Translations under genes and position numbers: made by a program
NCBI GenBank assembly: GCA_018238155.1
Contig: JABCTZ010000009.1
Coordinates: forward strand, 1-64,000
Source of the DNA: Candidatus Heimdallarchaeota archaeon
Lineage (GTDB): Archaea; Asgardarchaeota; Heimdallarchaeia; JABLTI01
Direction of reading: 5' to 3'
Length of the DNA stretch: 64,000 nucleotides
In this document: piece after piece, positions 44,625 to 54,899 of the stretch
Position numbering within the stretch: the stretch's first letter is position 1
Layout of the letters: each line of letters starts with the position of its first letter
Notes under the pieces: model-generated
What the model was told of the DNA's origin: nothing
What the model saw: the letters and a program-made list of their open reading frames with translations, nothing else
Databases searched by the model: none

Positions 44625-45371
44625 CTGTTTTCTTATTTCAGAAACTAAGAAATCGCTTAGCTTTTCCAAGTAAACTTTGCCATCTTTCCAATTTGCTTTT
44701 GTTGGGTCACCTAAGATACCGTTAGCTGTTAGTACTTTCATTCCTTTAGTGAAGAGAAGCTCTGTTTCCCTCTCACCGAATTTTCCAAGATAACCTGGCT
44801 TGTATCTCTCTTTTTTAACGAGATTTTCAGCAATGGCGAGTACTATAGATGTTTCATTTTCACCAGAATGAGCTCCTGCTTCTTCTGCAGTTTTCCCTGC
44901 TTCTATTGACATTTGAGTTAGTATTTCAGAGAATTTAGAAAGATCTGAATATCCAATTATATTGTTGTTGGGATATTTTTCTTGTAATTTCTCAATTGCT
45001 ATTGCTGTTATAGCAAAATTCCCACCATGACTTGGGATAAAGATGATATTCTTAAATCCATGTTTTACGAAACTCTGAGTGTAATCGTTAATGATGTTTT
45101 CCAATGTGCTATCCAAAATTGATACCGTTCCTGGAAATTCCATATGGTGCTCTGAACAACCAACATTTATTGTTGGACCTTGCAAGGTTTTTCCAAGTTT
45201 TTTTGCAACGCTATGTGCGATTTCTTCACCTATTAATGAATCCGTTTTTAAAGGTAAATGTGGACCATGTTGTTCAATAGCTCCAATAGCAATTACTATT
45301 GTATCAAAACCCTGCTCCATTGCTTCGCCTATATCCGGCCAATTCATATCAATTATTTTAATGTTTTTCAT
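44619..45371 (-). CDS. Creatininase-family amidohydrolase
   Basis: A 250-residue protein of the creatininase family (creatinine amidohydrolase, FAPy deformylase ArfB, MftE). Metal-site motifs visible are AIGAIEQHGPHLPLKTD (Glu, His, His, Asp), GCSEHHMEFPGTVS, FIPSHGGNF and, near the C-terminus, AGAHSGENETS (His and Glu). Archaeal members open formamidopyrimidine rings in riboflavin/F420 biosynthesis or cleave small amides; the sequence does not decide which. AGAGGA 7-8 nt before ATG 45371 fixes this start over the ATG at 45395. Confidence 0.85.
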   Translation of the reverse strand: MKNIKIIDMNWPDIGEAMEQGFDTIVIAIGAIEQHGPHLPLKTDSLIGEEIAHSVAKKLGKTLQGPTINVGCSEHHMEFPGTVSILDSTLENIINDYTQSFVKHGFKNIIFIPSHGGNFAITAIAIEKLQEKYPNNNIIGYSDLSKFSEILTQMSIEAGKTAEEAGAHSGENETSIVLAIAENLVKKERYKPGYLGKFGERETELLFTKGMKVLTANGILGDPTKANWKDGKVYLEKLSDFLVSEIRKQM

Positions 45372-45634
45372 GTTTTTTCCTCTACAGTTGCCCATTTTTA
45401 TCGCTTAGAAGATAACGACTTTTGCAATTTCGGATAAATATTGTGTTTGATGTTTTTATATTATTTCTCTGTTTAAAAAGAGCTTTGTTTATGAATTTGT
45501 TCAAGAAATCAATATTTTTGTTATTATAACGAAAATGTTCACAAAAGCAACTATTTTATAACAGTGAGTCTTGCAATATTAGATAGTGAAATGATATTAG
45601 CTCTTCCATTTTTGTGTCAAATGAGTGTTAAACA

Positions 45635-48505
45635 ATGAAAAACCCATTAAGAATTCTGCATCTTGAGGATAATCAAATCGATGCAGAATTAGTGAAAGAA
45701 ATTCTTTTATTAGAGGATTTGAGTTTCACTATTATTAGTGTTGATACTCGAGAGGATTTCGTAAAAACTATCGAAGAAAAAACCTTTGATTTAATACTCG
45801 CTGATTATAGCTTACCATCATTTGATGGACTTTCTGCTCTGAAAGAAACAAGGAAACGAGGATTGAGTGTTCCATTTATTTTAGTCTCCGCAGTTCTTGG
45901 AGAAGAACTTGCAATTGAAGCATTGCATAGTGGTGCAACAGATTACGTATTAAAGTCTCGTTTAGAGCGTTTAGTACCAGCTATTCTGCGAGCTATCCGT
46001 GAGGTTGAAGACCGAGATCAACGTATAAAACTCGAAGGCGAAATTTCCGAGCTAATTGCAATGTATGAGAAAATTGCTGAACGAGTACGTGGTTTCTTGA
46101 AAATGAATTTACCTTCAGGTAAATATTCAATGGTGGATAAATATCTTGAAGAATTAAGTGGATATTCTACTAGGGAATGGAATGCTACTCCGAATTTCAT
46201 TGAAACATTTATTCATCCCGATTATCAAGCGATCTATCAAGATAGTTTCACTAAAATGAAAGAAGGCATAGTTCCTCGAATGATCGAATATAAAATAATT
46301 AAAAAAGACGGAGAAGAACGTTGGTGGCTTCAATTTGCAATTGGGGCCTACGACATTGATCAGAAGTTAATATCGGTATCTATAGTTATAATTGATAATA
46401 CAGACAATAAAGAATCCTTTTTGAAATATCAGAATTTGTTTGAGAACGCTTTAGTTGGTATGTTTAGAAGTGATGTAAAAACCGGCAAAATAATAGAAGC
46501 AAATGAAAACATGGCGATGATTTTTGGAGTTAATTCACTCGAGGAATATAAGCTTCTTAATGCAAAGGATTTCTATTATACAGAGGAAGAGCGAAAAAAA
46601 GCTATTGATTTAATGAATAAGCAAGGATATATCAATAATCATCACCTCAGGTTGAAAAGAAATGATGGATCGTCTATTTGGATAAGTATGTCCGCAAAAA
46701 TCTATGCTAAAGGAGGTTATATTGAGGGTGTTATGGTTGATATCTCCAGTCAGAAAAAGGCAGAAGCAGAATTGAAACGAGATAGACGTGCGTTTCAGAT
46801 AATTGCTGAAGCAGCAGTAGATTCTATTGGCATACCAGAAATGTGCAATCAAATCTTAAGTGGGTTGATAGAAACATTAGATTTTGAATTTGGCACAGTT
46901 CGACTTTTTAGAAAAGAAAAGAGAATTCTTGAGTTAGTAGCACATGTAGGATTTGATGATAATGAGAAACTTCAATCGTCATCTATTTCCATTGATGATT
47001 ACACGTATATCACTGCAGATGTTGCTCGCCATAAACGTCCATTATTTGCTCCGGATATGGCTAAGAGTGAATATGAGAGATTAAGAACAACACCATTTAG
47101 GATAGATAATATTCAAGCTTTTATTTCATGGCCAATTTTGAGTTCAAAGCAAGAGTTGATCGGTACCCTTCAATTGATTGCTCACGAAGCCAAAAATTTT
47201 TCCGTAGAAGATAGGACCTTCTTTGAAAATATTGTGGGCATGTTTGCCTCTTCATTGGAACGTAAGCTTTCTGATGAAGCGCTTTTGGAATCGGAACATG
47301 CTAAACGTATTCTTGCTAACATCGTTGAAAGCAGTAAAGAAGTAGTTATTCAAGGCGATGAGAATGGAACCATAATCTTTGCTAGTTCTCCTGTCAAAGA
47401 AGTATTCGGTTACACACCAAAGGAATTAATTGGTGAACATTTCTCGAAGTTAGCTCCTCAAGGTGGAGAAGAGAAACAAAAAAGAATGTTTGACACAATA
47501 AAGAAATCAGGTAGTTTGACTTTTGAAAGCGTCCGAAAACATAAGGACGGGACATTGATACCTGTTATTATGACTGTGACTCCTGAAAAAGATGAAAAAA
47601 CAGGCAAATTCATTTCTAATGCAGTTATTGTTGATATCTCAGAAGTAAAACGTTTAGAAGCTTCATTGCGAGATAGATCTTATGAGTTAGAAGTTCTCAA
47701 TAAAATTATTTCAGCTGGATACTTGGCAAGAAGTTTAAATGAATTGTTAGACTTTACTTTGAACGCTATCCTAAATTCGTTAGATTTCCATGGTGGTGCT
47801 ATTTATTTCATTGATGAAGCCGGTGATACAGCTACAATCAGAAGATCATTAGGTATGTCAACATCGTACGTAAAAATGGCTGAAAAAATAAAAATCAATA
47901 GCCCTGCAATAAAAAAGCTATTTAAGGGTGGGAAATCAGTTCTTGTGTCTGATTATTTAGAGAAAAGCAAGGACCACATGGGTTTTGGTATTGCAACTTT
48001 AATTGCGGTTCCTTTCTTCTCAAAACAGAAAGTAATTGGCGGGTTATTTTTAAGTACAAAAGAGAAACGAACTATTTCAAAAAATGATTTAGCTACGCTT
48101 GAAGCTATTGGGAGAGAAGTTGGTACTTCTTTTGCTAAAATGATTGTGGAGGAAGAATACAAAAATTCGGAAGAAAACCTCTTATCCGCATTAACTTCTG
48201 TTGGAGATTTAGTTTTAATCATTGATGTTGAGACAGGTACAATCTTACGGGTAAATAAAAAATTACTGCAAAAACTATCTTATACGATTAAGGTTTTGCA
48301 AAAAATGACTATTCAGGAACTAATACCTGATAATAAATTATTAGAATTTAATGATGTCATTGCGAAAACTCTCAAATCCGGCAAAGAGAAATATCAACTA
48401 GTAATGAAAACTAAAACTCAGAAAATTATTGAACTTGAAATGTTTCTATACAAAACAAAATTCACAAGCAAAGAGGCAATTTTATTCTTAGCTTCAAAGA
48501 ACTAG
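45635..48505 (+). CDS. REC-PAS-PAS-GAF-PAS-GAF-PAS sensor without kinase domain (paralog 1)
   Basis: A 956-residue soluble protein. The receiver domain (4-125) has the acidic pocket LEDN, phospho-acceptor Asp57 in LILADYSLP and Lys107 in DYVLKS. A coiled linker follows, then PAS (about 150-260), PAS (265-375), GAF (395-545), PAS (555-680), GAF (690-845) and a last PAS (850-955) at the C-terminus. No histidine kinase, HATPase, GGDEF, phosphatase or DNA-binding domain is present. It must therefore receive phosphate from a separate kinase or pass on its state by protein contact. A paralog follows 109 bp downstream (120 bp to its preferred start). Confidence 0.85.
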   Translation: MKNPLRILHLEDNQIDAELVKEILLLEDLSFTIISVDTREDFVKTIEEKTFDLILADYSLPSFDGLSALKETRKRGLSVPFILVSAVLGEELAIEALHSGATDYVLKSRLERLVPAILRAIREVEDRDQRIKLEGEISELIAMYEKIAERVRGFLKMNLPSGKYSMVDKYLEELSGYSTREWNATPNFIETFIHPDYQAIYQDSFTKMKEGIVPRMIEYKIIKKDGEERWWLQFAIGAYDIDQKLISVSIVIIDNTDNKESFLKYQNLFENALVGMFRSDVKTGKIIEANENMAMIFGVNSLEEYKLLNAKDFYYTEEERKKAIDLMNKQGYINNHHLRLKRNDGSSIWISMSAKIYAKGGYIEGVMVDISSQKKAEAELKRDRRAFQIIAEAAVDSIGIPEMCNQILSGLIETLDFEFGTVRLFRKEKRILELVAHVGFDDNEKLQSSSISIDDYTYITADVARHKRPLFAPDMAKSEYERLRTTPFRIDNIQAFISWPILSSKQELIGTLQLIAHEAKNFSVEDRTFFENIVGMFASSLERKLSDEALLESEHAKRILANIVESSKEVVIQGDENGTIIFASSPVKEVFGYTPKELIGEHFSKLAPQGGEEKQKRMFDTIKKSGSLTFESVRKHKDGTLIPVIMTVTPEKDEKTGKFISNAVIVDISEVKRLEASLRDRSYELEVLNKIISAGYLARSLNELLDFTLNAILNSLDFHGGAIYFIDEAGDTATIRRSLGMSTSYVKMAEKIKINSPAIKKLFKGGKSVLVSDYLEKSKDHMGFGIATLIAVPFFSKQKVIGGLFLSTKEKRTISKNDLATLEAIGREVGTSFAKMIVEEEYKNSEENLLSALTSVGDLVLIIDVETGTILRVNKKLLQKLSYTIKVLQKMTIQELIPDNKLLEFNDVIAKTLKSGKEKYQLVMKTKTQKIIELEMFLYKTKFTSKEAILFLASKN

Positions 48506-48625
48506 AGCTAATTCTGGCTTTCATCAAACAAAATAAAGATAAACAATTAATTAGATAGTACTTTTAGGTTTACTTTAATAGGTTAATCTTTAGATAAAGC
48601 TAGCAGATAAAAAGTGAAATCACTT

Positions 48626-51600
48626 ATGTCACATCCATTAAAATTTCTTCATTTAGAAGATAATAAAAATGATGCGGAATTAGTAAAAGAAATTATATTA
48701 CTTAATGATATTAATTGTGAGATTATTCATGTTGATAATAAGGTTGATTTTGAAAGTGAACTTGTAAAAGGTGATTATAATATAATTTTAGCTGATTATA
48801 ATTTGCCATCATTTGATGGATTAACCGCTTTGAAATTAGCAAATGAGAAGAACCCAGACGTGCCTTTTATTTTCATTTCTGGCGTGCTCGGGGAAGAATT
48901 AGCCATTGAGACTTTGAAAAGAGGTGCGACAGATTATGTATTAAAGTCTCGTTTAGAGCGACTCGCTCCTGCAATTATGCGTGCTTTGCGTGAAAAAGAA
49001 GAACATGCTCAACGCATCAGACTCGAACGTGAAATCGTTGAACTTGAACAAATGAGAGATGAACTCCAGAGTATTTATCAACAATTAACTCGAAGGGTTC
49101 GAGGATTTATAAAAATTGATTTACCTTCTGGCAAATATTCTCTTGTGGATAAATTTCTTGAAGATTTGAGTGGATATGAAATTAAAGCTTGGAAAGAAAA
49201 ACCACAATTCATCAAAGAAATCGTTCATCCAGAATTTTCAAGCTATTACAATCAGCAAATTGATCAACTGAAGAACGAAATTGTTCCCAAAATGCTTGAG
49301 TATAAAATAATCAAAAAAGGTGGAGAAGAGCGTTGGTGGCTGCAATTTAATATAGGTGCATTTGATGTCGATGGAAAACTGATGTCTGTTTCTGCTGTTA
49401 TCGTTGATAACACAGACGATAAAGAAGCATACATCAAATTTCAGAATATTTTTGAGAATGCATTGATGGGAATGTATAGAACAGATATTAATACCGGAGA
49501 AATTATTGAAGCTAATAATAAATTAGCACTGATTTTTGGTTTTGATTCTGTAGATGAGTTTAAAAAATTCAATGCTTTTGATTTCTTTCAGAATAAAGAA
49601 GAACGACTGAAACTCATGGATCAACTAAGGAAAAAAGGTTTCTATGAGGAACATCAATTAAAACTAAAACGTATTGACGGTTCAATTGCATGGGTGCGTG
49701 AATCTGCTAGAATTTATCCTAATGAAGGATATGTAGAAGGAATGATGCTTGATATTACCGAGCGAAAATTCGCTGAAGATGCAATTGTTAGAGATCGGAA
49801 AGTTTTTCAAATAATTGCTGAAGCGACAATTCATTCACATGATATTTCCATTCTCTGTCAGAAAATACTGGCTGGTTTGGTTGAAACATTTGGATTTAAT
49901 GCTGGAATTATTGAACTTTATAATCCAATTCTAAAACTGTTAGAACCAGTTGCAGTAGCTGGCGAAGAGATGGATGATGTAGAAAACCTTTCTCCAATTT
50001 CTATTGACAACCCAAATTATATTACTGCCCTTGTAGCAAGAGCTGGCAAACCGATTTTCTGTGTTGATATTACCCAAGATAGTGTTTTAAGAAAATACAA
50101 AGCTAGACCTGATGAACAAATTAGAAAAGCGAATATTACTTATCCTATCTTTGATGCAGCGAATTCACTCCTGGGAGTATTACAACTTGTTTCAAAGGAA
50201 TCTCAAGAAATACTTATTGAAGATAAGGTATTATTTGAAACAATAGCGGATATGTTTACAACTGCTTTAGAACACCAACGATCGACAAGTGCTCTTTTGG
50301 AAAGTGAAGAAAAATTCCGTACTTTTGCTGAACAATCATTATTGGGTGTAACAATGGTATCTTTGCAAGGGGAGTTTACTTTCGTTAATGAGGAGTTTGT
50401 AAGAATAACAGGATTCTCACAAAATGAATTGTTAACTATGACAATACGAGACTTAATTGCTAAAATTTTGAGCAAACAAGAAGAAAACGATTTTCAAATT
50501 GCTATTAGTAATATTGTAATAATTAAAGAACCTATAAAAACGGAATTATTTATGAAAGCAAAAGATGGAAAAGAAAAGTGGGTACAAGTCAATATTGCGC
50601 CTATGCTAAATGCTATTGGAGAATACACAAGCACGGGTGCAGTTATTTTAGATATTACAGAACAAAAAAGAGCTCAAATGACCCTAGATAGGGAAAGACA
50701 AGCATTTCATATCTTAGCTGAAGCAACTGTTCATGCAAAAGATATACCACAATTTTGTGAACGAATTTTGAATGGTTTGGTCAAGGTATTAAAATTTGAT
50801 TTTGGTACCTTCAGACTCTATAATAAAAAAGAACGAATGTTAAATCTAATTGCAGTATCTCAGATTGATAATATCAAAGATATCAAACCTTTATCTATTG
50901 ATGATGAAACCTATCTTAATACATTTGTTGCTAAATCGAAGCAAGCTGTTTTTGCTCCAGATATAAGTAAACACAAAATAGCAATGAAATTTCAGAAACG
51001 ATTGGATAAATTTAACGTAAAAGCAAATATTACTTGGCCAATAGTAAGCACAAAGGATGATTTACTAGGTACAGTTCAAATTGCTGCCTTCACTACCAAA
51101 GAATTTCCTGAAGAAGATAGAATTTTCTTTGAAACTATCATTCGATTCTTTGGAACAGCTCTTGAAAGACGATGGAACGAAGAAGCATTGATAGAGAGTC
51201 AGGCACAATATCGACGATTGGTTGATACCTCTCCTTTTGCAATAATAAACACCGATTTAGACGGGAAAATAATCAGAGTGAATCATCAAGCAATAACAAT
51301 ATTCGGTTATAACCTGGAATCAGATTTCGTTGGTTTGAACTTCTTTGATCTATTTATTGGAGGTCATAAAACAAATATAATCAATCACACTAAAGCAATA
51401 ATTAAATCAAGAATAATTAGCAACAATGAATATAAAGTTCAGAGCAAATTGAAACAAGAACTCGTTATGGATTTGAGTGCTTCTTTAATATTAGATGAAA
51501 AAGATGCTCCTGAAGCGCTTGTTTTTATTGGGCAAGACATTTCATCCAAGAAGGCAGCAGAAGATGAACAAAAGCAATTTATGGATGTAGTTGCTTCAAG

Positions 51601-51931
51601 CAATGAAGTAATTATTTCTGCTTCTCCTGATGGAAAAATTATTAGTGTAAATCATGCTATTAAGAATGTTTTTGGTTACAGTGTGAATGAAGTAATTGGT
51701 AGAAATATTTCTTTCTTAGCTCACCCCGACCAAAAAGTAGCTCAAAAGAAATATCTCAAAAAGGCAATTAAGAAAAATAGGGTCATTTTTGAATCCACTA
51801 GAATGCACAAGGAAGGACATTTAATACCCGTTATTATGAATCTCTCAGTTATTAAAAATGAGAAAGGCAAAGTAATGTCTGTTAACACTATAATAATGGA
51901 TATTTCAGACATTCAAAAAATAGAAGATTAA
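48626..51931 (+). CDS. REC-PAS-PAS-GAF-PAS-GAF-PAS-PAS sensor without kinase domain (paralog 2)
   Basis: A 1101-residue paralog of the preceding gene, from the ATG at 48626 (a GTG at 48614 would add four residues). With the ATG the phospho-acceptor Asp in IILADYNLP falls at residue 57 exactly as in paralog 1 and the starts align (MSHPLKFLHLEDN against MKNPLRILHLEDN). The domain order is REC, two PAS (RVRGFIKIDLPSGKYSLVD starts the first), GAF, PAS, GAF and two more PAS. It too ends without an output domain. The shared unusual RWWLQF segment and GAF spacing show a tandem duplication followed by gain of one PAS. Confidence 0.85.
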   Translation: MSHPLKFLHLEDNKNDAELVKEIILLNDINCEIIHVDNKVDFESELVKGDYNIILADYNLPSFDGLTALKLANEKNPDVPFIFISGVLGEELAIETLKRGATDYVLKSRLERLAPAIMRALREKEEHAQRIRLEREIVELEQMRDELQSIYQQLTRRVRGFIKIDLPSGKYSLVDKFLEDLSGYEIKAWKEKPQFIKEIVHPEFSSYYNQQIDQLKNEIVPKMLEYKIIKKGGEERWWLQFNIGAFDVDGKLMSVSAVIVDNTDDKEAYIKFQNIFENALMGMYRTDINTGEIIEANNKLALIFGFDSVDEFKKFNAFDFFQNKEERLKLMDQLRKKGFYEEHQLKLKRIDGSIAWVRESARIYPNEGYVEGMMLDITERKFAEDAIVRDRKVFQIIAEATIHSHDISILCQKILAGLVETFGFNAGIIELYNPILKLLEPVAVAGEEMDDVENLSPISIDNPNYITALVARAGKPIFCVDITQDSVLRKYKARPDEQIRKANITYPIFDAANSLLGVLQLVSKESQEILIEDKVLFETIADMFTTALEHQRSTSALLESEEKFRTFAEQSLLGVTMVSLQGEFTFVNEEFVRITGFSQNELLTMTIRDLIAKILSKQEENDFQIAISNIVIIKEPIKTELFMKAKDGKEKWVQVNIAPMLNAIGEYTSTGAVILDITEQKRAQMTLDRERQAFHILAEATVHAKDIPQFCERILNGLVKVLKFDFGTFRLYNKKERMLNLIAVSQIDNIKDIKPLSIDDETYLNTFVAKSKQAVFAPDISKHKIAMKFQKRLDKFNVKANITWPIVSTKDDLLGTVQIAAFTTKEFPEEDRIFFETIIRFFGTALERRWNEEALIESQAQYRRLVDTSPFAIINTDLDGKIIRVNHQAITIFGYNLESDFVGLNFFDLFIGGHKTNIINHTKAIIKSRIISNNEYKVQSKLKQELVMDLSASLILDEKDAPEALVFIGQDISSKKAAEDEQKQFMDVVASSNEVIISASPDGKIISVNHAIKNVFGYSVNEVIGRNISFLAHPDQKVAQKKYLKKAIKKNRVIFESTRMHKEGHLIPVIMNLSVIKNEKGKVMSVNTIIMDISDIQKIED

Positions 51932-51949
51932 TTCAAGAACAATAACAAA

Positions 51950-52837
51950 TTACGAAATGTTCACTTTTTGACAATTCTTTACTCGAGATAAAACAATTAA
52001 ACGCGGAACTGTTGCTGATAAATTTACCTCTGAACAATTAATTATTTTGAATACATTTTTCAAAAAAAGTTCTTGATCAATGTCTTTAGAAAAGGACAAT
52101 TTTTTCGCTCTGAAAAATATCACTAATCTCTCTCCTAAAATTTCAAGATCCTTTTTTGTAATGTGTAATTCTTTCTCATTGGATACAAATAGTACTTCTT
52201 TATCACCAATACCGTGGAAAACTTCCTGTAATTCTGAAAAAGGAACCAAATGAGCCAATAACCGAGAGAAATATTCTCCCGTAGTTGCTCCTTCTGCTTT
52301 CGCTTTTGAAACAAACTCATCATAAATTTTAATCGATACATTGCGTATAGTGATGTCTTTTAAATCTTCTTTCTTTTCTGGGTGTTGGTATTTTTGCCAT
52401 TTGCGAATTAGGCCCAATTTTACCAATTTTGGAATATCTCCTTTAAAAACGACGTTCGATGATTTACTTATAAGCTTAACATGTTGGACTAAAGTTAGAG
52501 CATCTACATCGGCATCAAAAGATAGATTCTTTATATTACGGAAGAGAAACATTGTTTTTTCTCCTGCTGATGTTAAATCTTTCTTCGTGATATTTAACTC
52601 ATCCAAATCACTTATCTTTTCCGGGCGAATGCCTCTTCTAGGTTTTCTACCAAATCTTCTGAAACCGTGCAACATCCAAGGTTGCCTAAGATGAATGTTT
52701 ACCAGTTCACTAAAAGCATTTCCAGCAGAAACTCCTCCTGCAGTTCGATGTTCTGAAAATCTATCATATAATTCTCGATTTACTCCTCTCAATGTAATAT
52801 CCTTTTTCTCATCTTTACTTTCATTTTCCTTGAACAT
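51950..52837 (-). CDS. Internally duplicated ribbon-helix-helix-like regulator
   Basis: A 295-residue protein made of two similar halves. Each begins with a ribbon-helix-helix-like unit (DITLRGVNRELYDRFSEHRT, then AGNAFSELVNIHL; and DITIRNVSIKIYDEFVSKAK, then TGEYFSRLLAHLV). Each continues with a second unit (LNITKKDLTSAGEKTMFLFR and LHITKKDLEILGERLVIFFR) followed by a beta-rich stretch of PKLVKL/PRLIVL type. A single chain with two RHH ribbons could act as a pseudo-dimer on DNA. It is divergent from the ABC exporter operon, with direct repeats in between, so it probably controls that operon and itself. Confidence 0.68.
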   Translation of the reverse strand: MFKENESKDEKKDITLRGVNRELYDRFSEHRTAGGVSAGNAFSELVNIHLRQPWMLHGFRRFGRKPRRGIRPEKISDLDELNITKKDLTSAGEKTMFLFRNIKNLSFDADVDALTLVQHVKLISKSSNVVFKGDIPKLVKLGLIRKWQKYQHPEKKEDLKDITIRNVSIKIYDEFVSKAKAEGATTGEYFSRLLAHLVPFSELQEVFHGIGDKEVLFVSNEKELHITKKDLEILGERLVIFFRAKKLSFSKDIDQELFLKNVFKIINCSEVNLSATVPRLIVLSRVKNCQKVNIS

Positions 52838-52895
52838 TCATTTGCCCTTCTGTGATTTTGCCAACTTGTTTCCTACTTTCTCTAAGTTATATGAG

Positions 52896-52962
52896 CTGTA
52901 TTCTTTGTGTGATATTTAAGGGTTCTGTATTCTTTAGCAAAAAAGTTAAATATGTGTGATAT
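52896..52962. promoter_or_regulatory. Direct repeats between regulator and ABC exporter
   Basis: CTGTATTCTTT occurs at 52896 and 52925 (29 bp apart) and GTGTGATAT at 52907 and 52954 (47 bp apart). Together they cover the divergent intergenic region upstream of the ABC genes. Interleaved direct repeats of this size are usual operators for ribbon-helix-helix proteins. Binding is inferred. Confidence 0.4.
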
Positions 52963-53015
52963 GTATGATTGGTTAGTATTACTAGATGATAGACTATGGT
53001 GAGAAATAATTGGCA

Positions 53016-54899
53016 ATGAAAACTGCGCAAAAAACTTCAATAAGGAACGAAGAACAAAATAAAAAAATAGTACTTGCTACAGAGAAATATAAGTCCGCTG
53101 CAGGTTGGTTCTGGTCAGGATTAATACGGTATCCAGGATTAATGATAACCTCGTCATTAATTATGATTATTAATTCACTAATTGCTATTTTACCGGGAAT
53201 TTTACTGGGGGTTGGAATTGATATCCTTGGATCAATTGGATTTGGAAAAGAGTTCATTTGGATAATTCTTGCCATTATTGGTGCCGCATTATTGAATTGG
53301 CTTACTACATTTCTTAGTGCTTACTCTTGGGGAATAGCAATCTACAGGTTGGATCGAGATTTACGTCAAGAATTTTTTGATGTTGTTCAGAACCATTCGA
53401 TGGCTTTTCATGATGAACATGATTCTGGAGTTCTATTATCAATGGCCATGAATGAAATAAACCAAATACGATTTGCATTCAACCCATCAATAAGACACCT
53501 GTTCATTTCAACACTAAGCATCATATTGACTACTTCATACTTTTTCGTAAGAATAACATTTGGTAGTCAAACTATTGGTGTAGGAAACTGGCAAATTGGT
53601 CTTGGAATCACATTTGGATTTGTACTTTATTTTATCCTTGCATGGCAATATGCAACAAAGATAGGTCCTGTACGAAGAGAGTTGGCTACAGAACTAGGTA
53701 ATGTTTCTTCTGCAACACAGGAAGCTTTTAGAGGAATAGAAGTTGTTCGTTCGTTTGATAATGAGGCCTTAGAAAACGAGAAATTTGCTACAAAGAGCAA
53801 TCGTTTAGCAGATAAGACCAAAAAAGAGGGCTATCTTGCATCTTTCTATTGGCCTGCGTTAATCATGATAATTGCTACTGCAGTATCCTTTGGTTTAGGT
53901 CTATGGTTGATATCTGGGGGGAAAATGTCCTTTGGACAAATGACTTCCATGTTAATGTTATTGTTAAAATTAATAATATTAAATTTCATGATTCCAACAC
54001 GATTGTTATCTATGCAAGCAGGAATGATAAATGCAAAACGTATCTGGAAAGTAATGACTTTTGATGATCCATTGGTTGAACCAAAAGATTCAATCGAAGC
54101 AGACTGGTCAAAGAATTTGACTTTTGATGATGTATCCTTCAAATATCCCGGAACAGATAGATATGTATTGAAGAACGTTTCTTTCAAAGTTCCACCTGGT
54201 TCTCGTGTAGCATTAATAGGTGGACCTGGTTCTGGAAAGAGTACAATACTCAAACTCTTACTCAGATTATATGATCCTGATTCCGGAGCAATTTCTCTAA
54301 ATGGTTATACTTTACAAGATATGCAGACTTTTGATGTAAGAAAAGATGTTGTATTAGTTGAACAAGATATTTTTCTCTTTGGAGCTTCTATAAAAGAAAA
54401 TATTAAATTTTCTAAACCTGACGCGACAGATGAGGAAATACAAGTAGCTGCTCGCAGAGCACAGATAGCAAGTTATATTGAATCCACTCCTCAAAAATAT
54501 GAAACGATTATTGGAGAACGAGGGGTAACACTTTCTGGGGGGCAAAGGCAAAGAATTGCAATTGCTCGAGCATTACTCGCTGATCCAAAATTACTTTTGC
54601 TTGACGATTCAACCAGTGCAGTTGATATTAAAACAGAAGCAAGGTTGCGTGCTGCAATAGACGAATTAATCAAAGGTAGAACTTCAATCGTTGTGACCCA
54701 AAGATTATCTACATTGGTGGAATCAGATATGATTATTTTCTTAGATAAAGGACAAGTAATAGATATAGGAACTCATACGAAATTATTGCAGAGATGCTCC
54801 GAATATCAGTTTATGATTAGCTTGTTACCGATGGGTGATGAATTAATTAAAGCTGCGAAGAATCAAAGTGATTCTTCTGTTTCCGGAGGTGTAAACTAA
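53016..54899 (+). CDS. ABC exporter subunit with degenerate catalytic site
   Basis: A 627-residue half-transporter: an exporter-type membrane domain (six helices, about 30-330) fused to a nucleotide-binding domain. Motifs are Walker A GGPGSGKST (about 401), signature TLSGGQRQRIAIARA (about 505), Walker B LLLLDDSTSAVD and the switch region VVTQRLST. The residue after Walker B, normally the catalytic Glu, is Asp, and the switch His is Gln (TQR). This marks the non-hydrolysing site of heterodimeric exporters such as TM287/288 or BmrCD. The stop overlaps the start of the partner gene (TAATG). The start may be TTG 53010 or ATG 53016. Confidence 0.88.
   Translation: MKTAQKTSIRNEEQNKKIVLATEKYKSAAGWFWSGLIRYPGLMITSSLIMIINSLIAILPGILLGVGIDILGSIGFGKEFIWIILAIIGAALLNWLTTFLSAYSWGIAIYRLDRDLRQEFFDVVQNHSMAFHDEHDSGVLLSMAMNEINQIRFAFNPSIRHLFISTLSIILTTSYFFVRITFGSQTIGVGNWQIGLGITFGFVLYFILAWQYATKIGPVRRELATELGNVSSATQEAFRGIEVVRSFDNEALENEKFATKSNRLADKTKKEGYLASFYWPALIMIIATAVSFGLGLWLISGGKMSFGQMTSMLMLLLKLIILNFMIPTRLLSMQAGMINAKRIWKVMTFDDPLVEPKDSIEADWSKNLTFDDVSFKYPGTDRYVLKNVSFKVPPGSRVALIGGPGSGKSTILKLLLRLYDPDSGAISLNGYTLQDMQTFDVRKDVVLVEQDIFLFGASIKENIKFSKPDATDEEIQVAARRAQIASYIESTPQKYETIIGERGVTLSGGQRQRIAIARALLADPKLLLLDDSTSAVDIKTEARLRAAIDELIKGRTSIVVTQRLSTLVESDMIIFLDKGQVIDIGTHTKLLQRCSEYQFMISLLPMGDELIKAAKNQSDSSVSGGVN

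Noticed and set aside
53846..54253. A 135-codon minus-strand frame inside the ABC exporter gene
   Set aside because: Antisense to conserved membrane helices and the Walker A region of a full-length exporter subunit.
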